A DNA stretch of 16,052 nucleotides from Pseudomonadota bacterium. GTDB taxonomy: Bacteria > Pseudomonadota > Alphaproteobacteria > Rhizobiales > Rhizobiaceae. The position numbers and the translations under genes were made by a program. The notes beneath the pieces were generated by a model that worked only from the letters and a program-made list of their open reading frames with translations, was not told where the DNA came from and ran no database searches. The stretch spans positions 1-16,052 of the forward strand of contig JAEWHQ010000204.1 in the NCBI GenBank assembly GCA_023387715.1. Reading direction: 5' to 3'. Positions 9,389 to 15,582 of this stretch are shown piece by piece (position 1 is the stretch's first letter; every line of letters starts with the position of its first letter).

Positions 9389-9413
9389 CAGGCTATCTTG
9401 TTACGATAGCCTG
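9389..9413. terminator. Perfect 9-bp hairpin between pyrC' and plsY
   Basis: CAGGCTATC (9389-9397) and GATAGCCTG (9405-9413) are exact inverted repeats with a 7-base loop. On the plus strand the stem is followed by TTTATTTTTTATATT and has the form of an intrinsic terminator, but no plus-strand gene ends here. On the minus strand, the sense strand of the operon, it is followed only by TAAATTTG. It may be a weak internal terminator, an mRNA-stabilising 3' hairpin for pyrBC', or a block on antisense transcription. Confidence 0.55.
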
Positions 9414-9426
9414 TTTATTTTTTATA

Positions 9427-10713
9427 TTACAGTTCGAAAACTGTTTTTCCAGCAACCATTGTTTGTAAGACGCGTCCAGTTAAGCGCGCACCTTCAAAAC
9501 AACTGTTTTTCGACAGTGAATGCAGATCTTTTTCATGCACAACCCAAGGCTCTTCCAGATCGACAACAATCAAATCTGCCGAAGCACCCGGTTTGAGTGT
9601 GCCGGCATCAAGGCCGAAAATACGCGCTGGTGCGGTGGAAAGCACTTCTGTGAGACGCAGCAAGCTCAAATCTTCATTGTGATAAAGACGCAGAGCCGCT
9701 CCAAGCAATGTTTCCAGTCCGATGGCTCCGGCTTCCGCATCCGCAAATGGCAGGCGTTTGGTGTCAACATCCTGCGGGTCATGGGCAGAGACGATAATAT
9801 CAATCGTGCCGTCCTTGAGGGCTTCAATCATTGCCAAACGATCTTCTTCTTGTCGCAGCGGTGGCGACAGACGGAAGAATGTCCGGAACTCACCAATGTC
9901 GTTTTCATTGAGCGACAAGTGATTGATGGAAATACCAGCCGTTACATTGGCTGCATCCGCTTTGGCTTTACGAACCGCATTGGCCGACATTTCGCATGAA
10001 ATCTGGCTGGCGTGGTAAAAGCCTTTGGTGAGGGCTGCCAAGCGCAAATCACGCTCAAGCGGAATAAGTTCAGCTTCCCGCGGGGTGCCGGAAAGACCAA
10101 GCCAGCTGGCAAGCAAGCCTTCATTCATCACGCCATTGGCACCCAAATACGGGTCGCGCGCTTCACAGGAAATTACTGCATTGAAGTCACGGGCATAGGT
10201 GAGGGCACGACGCATTGTCTGGGTGTTGACAATTGTATTGCGGCCTTCGCTGAAAGCGACAGCGCCCGAAGCACGCAACAGGCCAAATTCGGTGAGTTCT
10301 TCACCTTTCAAGCCACAAGTAATGGCCGCTGCCGGATAAACATTCACGACTGCGGTATCACGCGCTGTGCGCTTGACGAATTCAACCAGTGCCACATCAT
10401 CAATCACCGGATCTGTATCCGGCATCATGATGAAGGAAGTCACACCACCTGCGGCGGCTGCACGGCTGGCAGAAGCAATCGTTTCACGATGCTCGGCACC
10501 AGGTTCGCCCACAAAAACGCGCGCATCAACGAGACCGGGCAAAATAGTTTTGCCTTGCAAATCGATGGTTTCGCAACCATCAGGTACGCCTTGATTACGG
10601 GCATCTGCGCCTGAAGCCAGAATCTTGCCGTCTTGTACAATAAGAGTGCCGGTTTCATCCATCTGGCGGGATGGGTCAACGATACGGGCATTGGTAAAGC
10701 AAACCGGTTTCAT
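9427..10713 (-). CDS. pyrC: Dihydroorotase-like protein PyrC', predicted catalytically inactive
   Basis: This 428-residue protein of the amidohydrolase/dihydroorotase family has the right fold segments ([30 protein letters not shown]; a C-terminal [18 protein letters not shown]) but not the metal site. The HxH expected after PGLxD is R65-V-F67; the histidine of the HxED region is S182; the histidine of the HIST region is Q237; the aspartate of TDHAP is A310 in SAHDP. Such inactive dihydroorotases are known in Pseudomonas (PyrC' or PyrX), where they act as structural partners of PyrB and are needed to assemble the large aspartate transcarbamoylase complex. The ATGA overlap with pyrB fits a 1:1 partner. 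Databases often label such genes dihydroorotase; an active enzyme should be encoded elsewhere. Confidence 0.9.
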   Translation of the reverse strand: MKPVCFTNARIVDPSRQMDETGTLIVQDGKILASGADARNQGVPDGCETIDLQGKTILPGLVDARVFVGEPGAEHRETIASASRAAAAGGVTSFIMMPDTDPVIDDVALVEFVKRTARDTAVVNVYPAAAITCGLKGEELTEFGLLRASGAVAFSEGRNTIVNTQTMRRALTYARDFNAVISCEARDPYLGANGVMNEGLLASWLGLSGTPREAELIPLERDLRLAALTKGFYHASQISCEMSANAVRKAKADAANVTAGISINHLSLNENDIGEFRTFFRLSPPLRQEEDRLAMIEALKDGTIDIIVSAHDPQDVDTKRLPFADAEAGAIGLETLLGAALRLYHNEDLSLLRLTEVLSTAPARIFGLDAGTLKPGASADLIVVDLEEPWVVHEKDLHSLSKNSCFEGARLTGRVLQTMVAGKTVFEL

Positions 10714-11678
10714 CGATTTTCTCCCGTGCTTTGATTGCGGCGCGGATCAAGCAGGGCTTCCATAACAGCCATGCGCACTGCAACGCCCATTTCCACCTGA
10801 TTTTGAATGGCGCTTTGCGGGCCATCTGCAACATCAGAGGCAATTTCAACACCACGGTTCATCGGGCCGGGATGCATGACCAGCGCGTCAGGCTTGGCAT
10901 ATTTTAGTTTTTCTTTATCAAGACCGTAGAAGCGGAAATATTCACGCACTGACGGCACAAAAGAGCCAGCCATGCGCTCGCGCTGCAAACGCAGCATCAT
11001 TACGACATCGGCGTCTTTCAAACCTTCTTCCATGGAGTTGAAAACTTCAACGCCCATATTGGCGATGCCGGCCGGAAGGAGTGTTGACGGGGCAATCACA
11101 CGCACACGGGCGCCCATGGTGTTGAGCAGCAAAATATTGGAGCGCGCAACGCGCGAATGCAGCACATCGCCGCAAATCGCGACAATCAAGCGGCCGATTT
11201 TGCCTTTGGCGCGGCGGATGGTGAGTGCATCAAGCAGGGCTTGGGTTGGATGTTCATGGGCACCGTCACCGGCATTGACCACCGAACAGCCGACTTTTTG
11301 AGCAAGAAGAGCTGCGGCACCGGCAGACGCATGGCGGATAACCAGAATATCCGGCTGCATCGCATTAAGCGTCATGGCCGTATCAATCAGTGTTTCCCCT
11401 TTTTTAACGGAGGAATTACCGACAGACATGTTCATAACGTCTGCGCCCAAGCGCTTGCCTGCAAGCTCAAAGGAAGATTGCGTGCGCGTAGAAGCTTCAA
11501 AAAACAGATTGATCTGTGTTCTGCCGCGCAGGACGGATTTTTTCTTTTCAAACTGGCGCGAAACAGCCACTTCCTGATCGGCAAGATCAAGCAGGCAATC
11601 GATGTCCAGCGGCGATAGTCCCTTAATGCCAAGCAAATGGCGATGAGGGAACAGCGGGGAAACGTTTTGTGATGTCAT
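10710..11678 (-). CDS. pyrB: Aspartate carbamoyltransferase catalytic subunit
   Basis: PyrB joins carbamoyl phosphate and L-aspartate to make N-carbamoyl-L-aspartate, the first committed step of pyrimidine synthesis. At 322 residues it is the normal length. The carbamoyl-phosphate site is seen as [13 protein letters not shown], then [10 protein letters not shown], then [18 protein letters not shown]. The aspartate side shows MLRLQRERM and [14 protein letters not shown]. The ATG at 11678 has AGGG about 10 bases upstream. No pyrI is nearby; instead the next gene, overlapping by 4 bases, is an inactive dihydroorotase, which suggests a PyrB-PyrC' dodecamer as in pseudomonads. The 11679-11792 leader holds a TTGCGG-N17-TATAGG pair that would start transcription only about 8 bases before the ATG; I see no attenuator or PyrR-type element. 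Confidence 0.97.
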   Translation of the reverse strand: MTSQNVSPLFPHRHLLGIKGLSPLDIDCLLDLADQEVAVSRQFEKKKSVLRGRTQINLFFEASTRTQSSFELAGKRLGADVMNMSVGNSSVKKGETLIDTAMTLNAMQPDILVIRHASAGAAALLAQKVGCSVVNAGDGAHEHPTQALLDALTIRRAKGKIGRLIVAICGDVLHSRVARSNILLLNTMGARVRVIAPSTLLPAGIANMGVEVFNSMEEGLKDADVVMMLRLQRERMAGSFVPSVREYFRFYGLDKEKLKYAKPDALVMHPGPMNRGVEIASDVADGPQSAIQNQVEMGVAVRMAVMEALLDPRRNQSTGENR

Positions 11679-11792
11679 GGCAAGTTATCCCTATAAGACG
11701 CTGTAAGGCGCGCCGCAAGCAGACTTATCGTGAGTCTACGTAAAAATCTTGAATTTAAAAAGTGAAGATGGTGCGAATGCATTGTTACAAGC

Positions 11793-11817
11793 AAAAAAAG
11801 GCTCTTTAAGAGCCTTT
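11793..11817 (-). terminator. Intrinsic terminator of the DUF1330 gene
   Basis: In minus-strand RNA, AAAGGCUC and GAGCCUUU pair perfectly (plus coordinates 11797-11804 and 11810-11817) around a 5-base loop and are followed by a run of U (11793-11799). It lies about 50 bases after the stop at 11868 and before pyrB, insulating pyrB from read-through. The plus side lacks a T run. Confidence 0.85.
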
Positions 11818-11867
11818 GAAAATTTGTGTGTTGCTGCGTGCAATAAAAAGAGCACGGTTGGCAAAGC

Positions 11868-12158
11868 TCAATTGGTTTCGACAATGAACATTCTTGCTTC
11901 CTGAGCCTGCATGCGTTCCAGCTTGATGGGCATGTATTTTTCTGAGTTATAAAAAGCTGTAGCTTCAGCAAGTGTGGGAAACTCAAAAATTCCAGCCAGT
12001 GGGAGAGGTGTGTCATCGCCTTCAAGAACCTGCACAACGGGGCCAAAATGGACAATTTTTCCACCTGCATCATGCAGAGCTGCTTGGAAGCGTGGTGCAA
12101 GCGCTGCTTGTTTGATGGGGTCTGTTACACGAAGATTGATATGAACATATGCTGGCAT
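11868..12158 (-). CDS. DUF1330 family protein (dimeric alpha-beta barrel)
   Basis: This 96-residue protein follows the DUF1330 pattern: an N-terminal AYVHINLRVTDP strand, a helix with a glycine turn (ALHDAGGKIVHFGPVVQVLEG), IFEFPTLAEATAFYNSEKY, and a last strand MFIVETN. The family has the ferredoxin-like dimeric alpha-beta barrel fold; its substrate is not known to me. The start was set at ATG 12158 because GGAG lies 9 bases upstream; an ATG at 12173 would add MEIKT but has no ribosome site. The gene diverges from a MarR regulator across a short region with a 22-bp palindrome, so it is probably under that regulator's control, and it is closed by a strong terminator. Confidence 0.88.
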   Translation of the reverse strand: MPAYVHINLRVTDPIKQAALAPRFQAALHDAGGKIVHFGPVVQVLEGDDTPLPLAGIFEFPTLAEATAFYNSEKYMPIKLERMQAQEARMFIVETN

Positions 12159-12178
12159 TGTCTTGATCTCCATGTTGC

Positions 12179-12200
12179 AAATAATGTATATACAGTATTT
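12179..12200. promoter_or_regulatory. 22-bp palindrome, probable MarR operator
   Basis: The 22 bases read AAATA-a-TGTATATACA-g-TATTT, symmetrical at every position except one pair (12184/12195). The site lies between the divergent DUF1330 and MarR starts, where the regulator would block both promoters. Length and AT-rich symmetry fit MarR-family operators. The functional assignment is inferred from position. Confidence 0.7.
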
Positions 12201-12230
12201 AAGTTTTATCGAATTGTCGAGGCGATATGA

Positions 12231-12683
12231 ATGAGTGAATGGGATTCTGCATCTTTGGAGGTGATTGCTTCTGAATGTCCTGCATTTCAGGCACGGGCAA
12301 CGGCGCGTGCAATCACACGCTATTATAATATATGTTTCAAACCATTTGGATTAACTGCCGAGCAGTTTGCTCTTTTAGTGGGAGTGGGTGCTCATAAAGA
12401 TGCGACCGTGGTTCAGCTGGCATTAAGTGCGGGTGTTGATGCAACAACCCTTAGCCGTAATGTGCAGCATTTGGTGACACGTGGTCTGATATATACGGAA
12501 GGCGGGCGGGGTCGTTCAGGTAAACGATTGAACCTGACTGATGCCGGACAGGCTTTAATGACGGATGTTGTGCCGGTCTGGAAAGCGGCTAAACAAGAAT
12601 TATCGCATCAAATGGGCGATGACAGATTATCTTCTGTGACGGAGGCAATGGGGGAGCTGACGAAAGCACTCAATTCGTTGTGA
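12231..12683 (+). CDS. MarR family transcriptional regulator
   Basis: This 150-residue winged-helix regulator has an N-terminal dimerisation helix (AFQARATARAITRYYNICFK), the recognition region (LTAEQFALLVGVG; VVQLALSAGVDATTLSRNV; HLVTRGLIYTE), a basic wing (RGRSGKRLNLTDAG) and a C-terminal helix that completes the dimer. MarR proteins usually repress their own and a neighbouring gene until a small aromatic ligand or oxidant releases them. GAGG sits 8 bases before the ATG. It is divergent from the DUF1330 gene, and a near-perfect palindrome lies between them. The LysE-type exporter 116 bases downstream on the same strand may also belong to the regulon. The ligand cannot be inferred. Confidence 0.93.
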   Translation: MSEWDSASLEVIASECPAFQARATARAITRYYNICFKPFGLTAEQFALLVGVGAHKDATVVQLALSAGVDATTLSRNVQHLVTRGLIYTEGGRGRSGKRLNLTDAGQALMTDVVPVWKAAKQELSHQMGDDRLSSVTEAMGELTKALNSL

Positions 12684-12799
12684 CGTTTCTTGATCAAACA
12701 GCCTTGAAATCTCTTGTCACTTATATCCGGGCGTGTCTTCATAATAAGGCGTGGTGATAGTCACGTTCCGATTGTTTAATTTTTACAGGCGTGATGCAT

Positions 12800-13423
12800 A
12801 TGAATTATCATTTGTGGCTTGGGTTTGTAGCTGCCTCGGTTGTGATGGGCTTGGTACCAGGGCCGGGGGTATTAAGCATTATTGGCTACGCCATTAGTTC
12901 GGGCACACGCACAGCCTTGGCATCCGTTGCCGGAATGGCAGTTGGCAATTTATGCGCAATGACATTATCGCTCGCTGGTGTGGGTGCCTTGCTTACCAGT
13001 TCTGCAACCGCTTTTATGCTGCTCAAATGGGCTGGGGCATTCTACCTGATCGGGCTTGGTATTCTTGCAATCCGGCGCAGTCATATGAATGCTAGTGATA
13101 CGGATGTTGTCTTTAAACCCATTTCAGTCAGTCTTGCTTTTCGTAGCAACATTCTGATCGGTGTTTTCCATCCCAAAACTATCGTGTTTTTTGTGGCATT
13201 CACACCGCAATTTATTGATGTGCATTATGCTTACTGGCCGCAGGCTATTTTGTTGATTTGCACGTTTACTGTCGTGGTCGGGATCACGGATGCCGTATAT
13301 GCCTTAACGGCTGCAAGGGCGCGCACTTTATTAGTCAGTCCAAAAGCGAAAGTCTGGATGGGGCGCGCTGGTGGTGGTGCATTGGTTGCGGCCGGAGCCG
13401 CAACCTTGATGACGAAAAATTAG
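12800..13423 (+). CDS. LysE/RhtB family amino-acid or small-molecule exporter
   Basis: This protein of about 207 residues has five to six membrane helices in the LysE superfamily. The signature VMGLVPGPGVLSIIGYAISSG at the end of helix 1 is the conserved PGP region, followed by ASVAGMAVGNL, then LLKWAGAFYLIGLGILAIR and FRSNILIGVFHPKTIVFFVAF. LysE and RhtB proteins export amino acids or their derivatives across the inner membrane with a proton or sodium gradient. Start choices are ATG 12800 (AGG 10 bases upstream, chosen), ATG 12794 and GTG 12791. It follows the MarR gene on the same strand with a gap holding no clear terminator, so it could be read from that promoter or its own. It converges on the next gene 17 bases away. 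Confidence 0.92.
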   Translation: MNYHLWLGFVAASVVMGLVPGPGVLSIIGYAISSGTRTALASVAGMAVGNLCAMTLSLAGVGALLTSSATAFMLLKWAGAFYLIGLGILAIRRSHMNASDTDVVFKPISVSLAFRSNILIGVFHPKTIVFFVAFTPQFIDVHYAYWPQAILLICTFTVVVGITDAVYALTAARARTLLVSPKAKVWMGRAGGGALVAAGAATLMTKN

Positions 13424-13440
13424 AACATCCCAACGAAGGC

Positions 13441-14367
13441 TTAATCAGCCCATTCCGGTTCGGTGGTAAAGGCAATTGTCAGCCAGCGGTCAGGGCTTCG
13501 TTCGCCCAAGGCATCAGCCAGCTCATCGCGGATGGCATCCCATTCTTCCAGCTTCTTGGCTGGCCAGTCGGATGGCACAATAAAGTAAAGCTCGATTTGA
13601 GTGCCGCGGCCAACTTTAGCGACATATGCGCGGTAGGAGAGAAAGCCATAGCGCTCGACAAATTCCTGCGCGACTGTTTCGGCATTTTCTTTCAGTTCGA
13701 TCGGTGTGAATAAAAGCATGTCTGCCAGCGCTTGTCTGATAGTGGCAAACGGCATTGGTATAATAATAAGACATACAATTGTTAGTACGGCCGGATCGAT
13801 ATAGGGAAGCAACCAGTCCAGACTTGTGCCTTCCAGCATCATCCCGATCAAAAACGCGATAAAGAGCGCTGCGGTAATGCCTGCCGACATATACCATGCC
13901 TTGGCATCCAGCGCGACGAAGTCTGATTGCAGTTTACGGTTGGCGCGCATTTCCAGCCAGCCCATCAAAATACAAACCACCAGGGCAAAAGCTGCATAAA
14001 ACACGGCATAGCTGAATTCGAGATGTCTGCCACCTGACATTAAGCTGCCAATCGCATTAATCAGAGCATAGATAGAGACACCGGTGAGCATCAGGCCATT
14101 AAGGCCAAGCACCATTGGTTCCAGATGCCAGAAGCCCATGGTGAAACGGTCACGCAGTTTGCCGCTTGGTGGCTCGGGCAGGGTGGAGAGGCTGATTAAT
14201 CTTGCGACAATTAATGCAAGGCCACTGAGGGCTGCATCAATGAGCAGATAGACACCATCAAAGACAATAGAGAAGGAGCCTGCGAGCAGGCCGAAAAGCA
14301 CGCCGAATCCGGCCAGAAATATGGTGACAGAAATTGATGTTTTGAGAATGGATTGTTCGCTATGCAA
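13441..14367 (-). CDS. Cation diffusion facilitator (CDF)-like membrane protein with degenerate metal site
   Basis: This 308-residue protein has about six membrane helices and a C-terminal cytoplasmic domain (from about residue 220) that looks like the CDF ferredoxin-like domain (FVERYGFLSYRAYVAKVG, then IELYFIVPSDW). CDF proteins swap Zn, Fe, Mn or Co for protons. Helix 2 shows D37-x2-Y40-x3-D44, where most CDFs have His or Asp instead of Y40; helix 5 shows W156-Y-M-S-A160, where YiiP has H153 and D157. So only one of the four transport-site ligands is kept, and the cargo may differ. The start is TTG 14367 with GGAG 6 bases upstream; the next in-frame ATG would remove the first two helices. 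A perfect FNR-type box lies 67 bases upstream. Confidence 0.82.
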   Translation of the reverse strand: MHSEQSILKTSISVTIFLAGFGVLFGLLAGSFSIVFDGVYLLIDAALSGLALIVARLISLSTLPEPPSGKLRDRFTMGFWHLEPMVLGLNGLMLTGVSIYALINAIGSLMSGGRHLEFSYAVFYAAFALVVCILMGWLEMRANRKLQSDFVALDAKAWYMSAGITAALFIAFLIGMMLEGTSLDWLLPYIDPAVLTIVCLIIIPMPFATIRQALADMLLFTPIELKENAETVAQEFVERYGFLSYRAYVAKVGRGTQIELYFIVPSDWPAKKLEEWDAIRDELADALGERSPDRWLTIAFTTEPEWAD

Positions 14368-14434
14368 AATTCACTCCGGCATTATGCAGTTCAAATAAAA
14401 TTTAATTGTTTACAAACAGGGTATATTTTTAAAG

Positions 14435-14448
14435 TTGATCAGGATCAA
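14435..14448. promoter_or_regulatory. FNR/FixK-type box TTGAT-N4-ATCAA
   Basis: TTGATCAGGATCAA matches the FNR/FixK/FnrN consensus at all ten fixed positions. It sits in the 173-base region between the divergent CDF-like gene and a small membrane protein gene. On the plus strand a perfect TATAAT follows at 14464-14469, 15 bases after the box, closer than the 22 bases usual for class II activation; a weaker TTGAAT at 14471-14476 has the classical spacing. Oxygen-responsive control is inferred. Confidence 0.65.
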
Positions 14449-14540
14449 TGCGTGAACATGGTTTATAATATTGAATAGTTCTAAATCTCACGATAGTTTC
14501 ACGTATTAAGTGATCTGTTTTGCCCCTTTACGGAGTTGTT

Positions 14541-14750
14541 ATGTCTACTCAGATGCAGATGTCGTTATTTCTGGGCTCCATCGCCTTTATGGTTATGGTC
14601 GGTTCTGGTTTTATTGTAATTCTGACGGTGCCTGCTTTGGCGAAGAGCCCGATCTATCCAATGATCATTCTGGCTGCCGTGAGTTTTGTTGTAACACCAA
14701 TTATCGGCTGGTTTGTTGCCGGAAAAATTCAAAACCTTCAAAAGAAGTAA
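14541..14750 (+). CDS. Small two-helix inner-membrane protein
   Basis: This 69-residue protein has two predicted membrane helices: about residues 8-30 (LFLGSIAFMVMVGSGFIVIL) and about 39-60 (MIILAAVSFVVTPIIGWFVA). A short loop with Pro joins them, and a basic C-terminus ends in KK. ATG 14541 was chosen because GGAG stands 5 bases upstream; an in-frame TTG at 14520 has no ribosome site. I do not recognise a named family. The gene stands alone: an FNR/FixK-type box lies about 90 bases upstream and a very strong terminator directly downstream. A small accessory subunit or stress-linked membrane protein active at low oxygen would fit the promoter, but this is inference. Confidence 0.8.
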   Translation: MSTQMQMSLFLGSIAFMVMVGSGFIVILTVPALAKSPIYPMIILAAVSFVVTPIIGWFVAGKIQNLQKK

Positions 14751-14771
14751 AATTTACCAAGATGGTTTTTT

Positions 14772-14809
14772 AAAAGGGCGCTTGTTTCAAGCGCCCTTTT
14801 TGTTTTTTT
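14772..14809 (+). terminator. Strong rho-independent terminator
   Basis: AAAAGGGCGCTTG (14772-14784) and CAAGCGCCCTTTT (14788-14800) form a perfect 13-bp stem with a 3-base loop, followed by TGTTTTTTT. It starts 21 bases after the stop of the small membrane protein gene and closes that single-gene transcript. The A run on the other side would let it work on the minus strand too. Confidence 0.95.
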
Positions 14810-14832
14810 GGAGTATTTTTCAAAGATTTTTA

Positions 14833-15060
14833 GAATCGTACAGCTGTTTTAGACGAATCTTTTGCAGGATTCGGCAAAGAGATTCGTGGAATCGATTAAA
14901 ATGATGCGATTTCAATGGGCTACAGGAATCATTTTAGCAGGAAATTTGACAGGTGTGGATAAAATTCACAACCAATCAGTGTTTAGGTGTTGTTATTATC
15001 AATCGTAGGTAATCGTTTTGGTGTGAAAAACGAAATAAAATGCGATTTCTTACGATTTCT
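14833..15060. other. Gene-free patterned region: GANTC cluster, AATCG repeats, hairpin, DnaA-box matches
   Basis: No ORF of note lies in the 342 bases between the terminator and the tRNA promoter and leader. GANTC occurs at 14833, 14855, 14868, 14881, 14889 and 14926. AATCG or its complement CGATT occurs at 14834, 14890, 14893, 14907, 15001, 15011, 15043 and 15053; the last four form two pairs at a 10-base period facing each other. ACGAATCTTTTGC (14853-14865) pairs with 14874-14887 with one bulged base and an 8-base loop. TTATCCACA lies on the minus strand at 14954-14962 and TTTTTCACA at 15022-15030, both matching the DnaA-box consensus TTWTNCACA. It could be a protein-loading or cell-cycle site or an RNA gene; function unknown. 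Confidence 0.6.
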
Positions 15061-15072
15061 GTTTTTTGGGTG

Positions 15073-15101
15073 TTGACCAATCCGAAAGTGCGCCTTATGT
15101 A
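15073..15101 (+). promoter_or_regulatory. Promoter of tRNA-Lys
   Basis: TTGACC (15073-15078) and TATGTA (15096-15101) are separated by exactly 17 bases and would start transcription near 15108, about 35 bases before the mature tRNA. This is the best sigma-70-type match in the right-hand part of the window. Confidence 0.65.
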
Positions 15102-15142
15102 TCGGCCAACTTCTGAGGGAGACAACAACTTCTTCTCCAAGG

Positions 15143-15218
15143 GAGCGCGTAGCTCAGCAGGTAGAGCAACTGACTTTTAATCAGTAGGTCCACGGTTCGA
15201 ACCCGTGCGCGCTCACCA
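15143..15218 (+). tRNA. tRNA-Lys (anticodon UUU)
   Basis: This 76-base tRNA has all four stems. The acceptor GAGCGCG pairs with CGCGCTC, the D arm contains AGCTCAGCAGGTAGAGC, the anticodon stem is ACTGA/TCAGT with loop CTTTTAA (anticodon 15176-15178), and the T arm is CACGG-TTCGAAC-CCGTG. Discriminator A and CCA are encoded (15215-15218). It decodes AAA and AAG. A sigma-70-type promoter lies 41 bases upstream. The gene marks a change from ordinary coding DNA on the left to AT-rich DNA with an unrecognised gene on the right; tRNA 3' ends are common integration sites, but no second att copy or integrase is in view. Confidence 0.98.
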
Positions 15219-15240
15219 TTCTAACTTAGATTAGAATGGT
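15215..15240 (+). repeat. Perfect 10-bp hairpin that includes the tRNA CCA end
   Basis: ACCATTCTAA (15215-15224) and TTAGAATGGT (15231-15240) are exact inverted repeats with a 6-base loop. The left arm begins with the discriminator base and CCA of tRNA-Lys. Only two T follow, so as an intrinsic terminator it is weak; it could serve 3' processing of the precursor. Confidence 0.6.
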
Positions 15241-15259
15241 TTAGCAGAAAGTAAAAAAT

Positions 15260-15290
15260 ATTCATTTTACAATTCGTCATTCATTTTACA
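15260..15290. repeat. Two 12-bp direct repeats, 19-base period
   Basis: ATTCATTTTACA occurs at 15260-15271 and again at 15279-15290. They lie in the gene-free region between tRNA-Lys and the partial gene at the right edge. The function is unknown; a two-site protein binding element is one possibility, chance in AT-rich DNA another. Confidence 0.5.
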
Positions 15291-15462
15291 TACTGACAAT
15301 AATGTGTTGTTTTTCTGATTGATTAAATAAAACTCCATCAGCTAAATCAATTTCTTAATTAGCGTTTCAAATTTCGATTTGGAACGATCTGACCGTTTCG
15401 TAACTTTCTTCATGTCAGTATTAGGCAGTTTGATCCGCAAGAGGTCATCACGATACGAAAGT

Positions 15463-15484
15463 GCACTTATTCAGGAATAAGTGC
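15463..15484. repeat. Perfect 10-bp inverted repeat
   Basis: GCACTTATTC (15463-15472) and GAATAAGTGC (15475-15484) are separated by AG. As RNA this would fold as an 8-bp stem with a 6-base loop. No T run follows on either strand, so it is not a standard terminator. The rest of 15241-15582 holds no convincing gene; a weaker GGTCTT/AAGACC pair lies near 15524-15541. Confidence 0.5.
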
Positions 15485-15582
15485 CTCTCACACCAAAACA
15501 AGAAAGAATGACGGGTCTTTTGGGGTAAAGACAGTAAGACCGGTAGTGAGCATCTTAATGAAACGCCTCTTTTGATTTTTAA

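Noticed and set aside
10012..10614. 200-codon plus-strand frame opposite pyrC'
   Set aside because: It shadows a well-supported coding gene; its composition follows from the opposite strand.
11679..11792. Pyrimidine-responsive attenuator in the pyrB leader
   Set aside because: The only hairpin nearby faces the end of the DUF1330 gene, and no leader peptide or alternative stem is visible before the pyrB start.
14496..14504. GTTTCACGT resembles half of a ParB parS site
   Set aside because: The second half needed for the 16-bp palindrome is absent (ATTAAG follows), and no parAB or repABC genes are present.
14946..14951. Perfect TTGACA as a -35 box for a transcript through the patterned region
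   Set aside because: No acceptable -10 hexamer at 16 to 18 bases; CAACCA is at 17.
14833..15060. Calling this region the chromosomal origin oriC outright
   Set aside because: Only two DnaA-box matches, no CtrA-type TTAA-N7-TTAA site and none of the genes that usually flank alphaproteobacterial origins in the window; kept as a finding rather than a feature call.
15342..15477. Minus-strand open frame of about 40 codons with a Lys-rich end
   Set aside because: No convincing start or ribosome site; a frame this short is expected by chance in AT-rich DNA.
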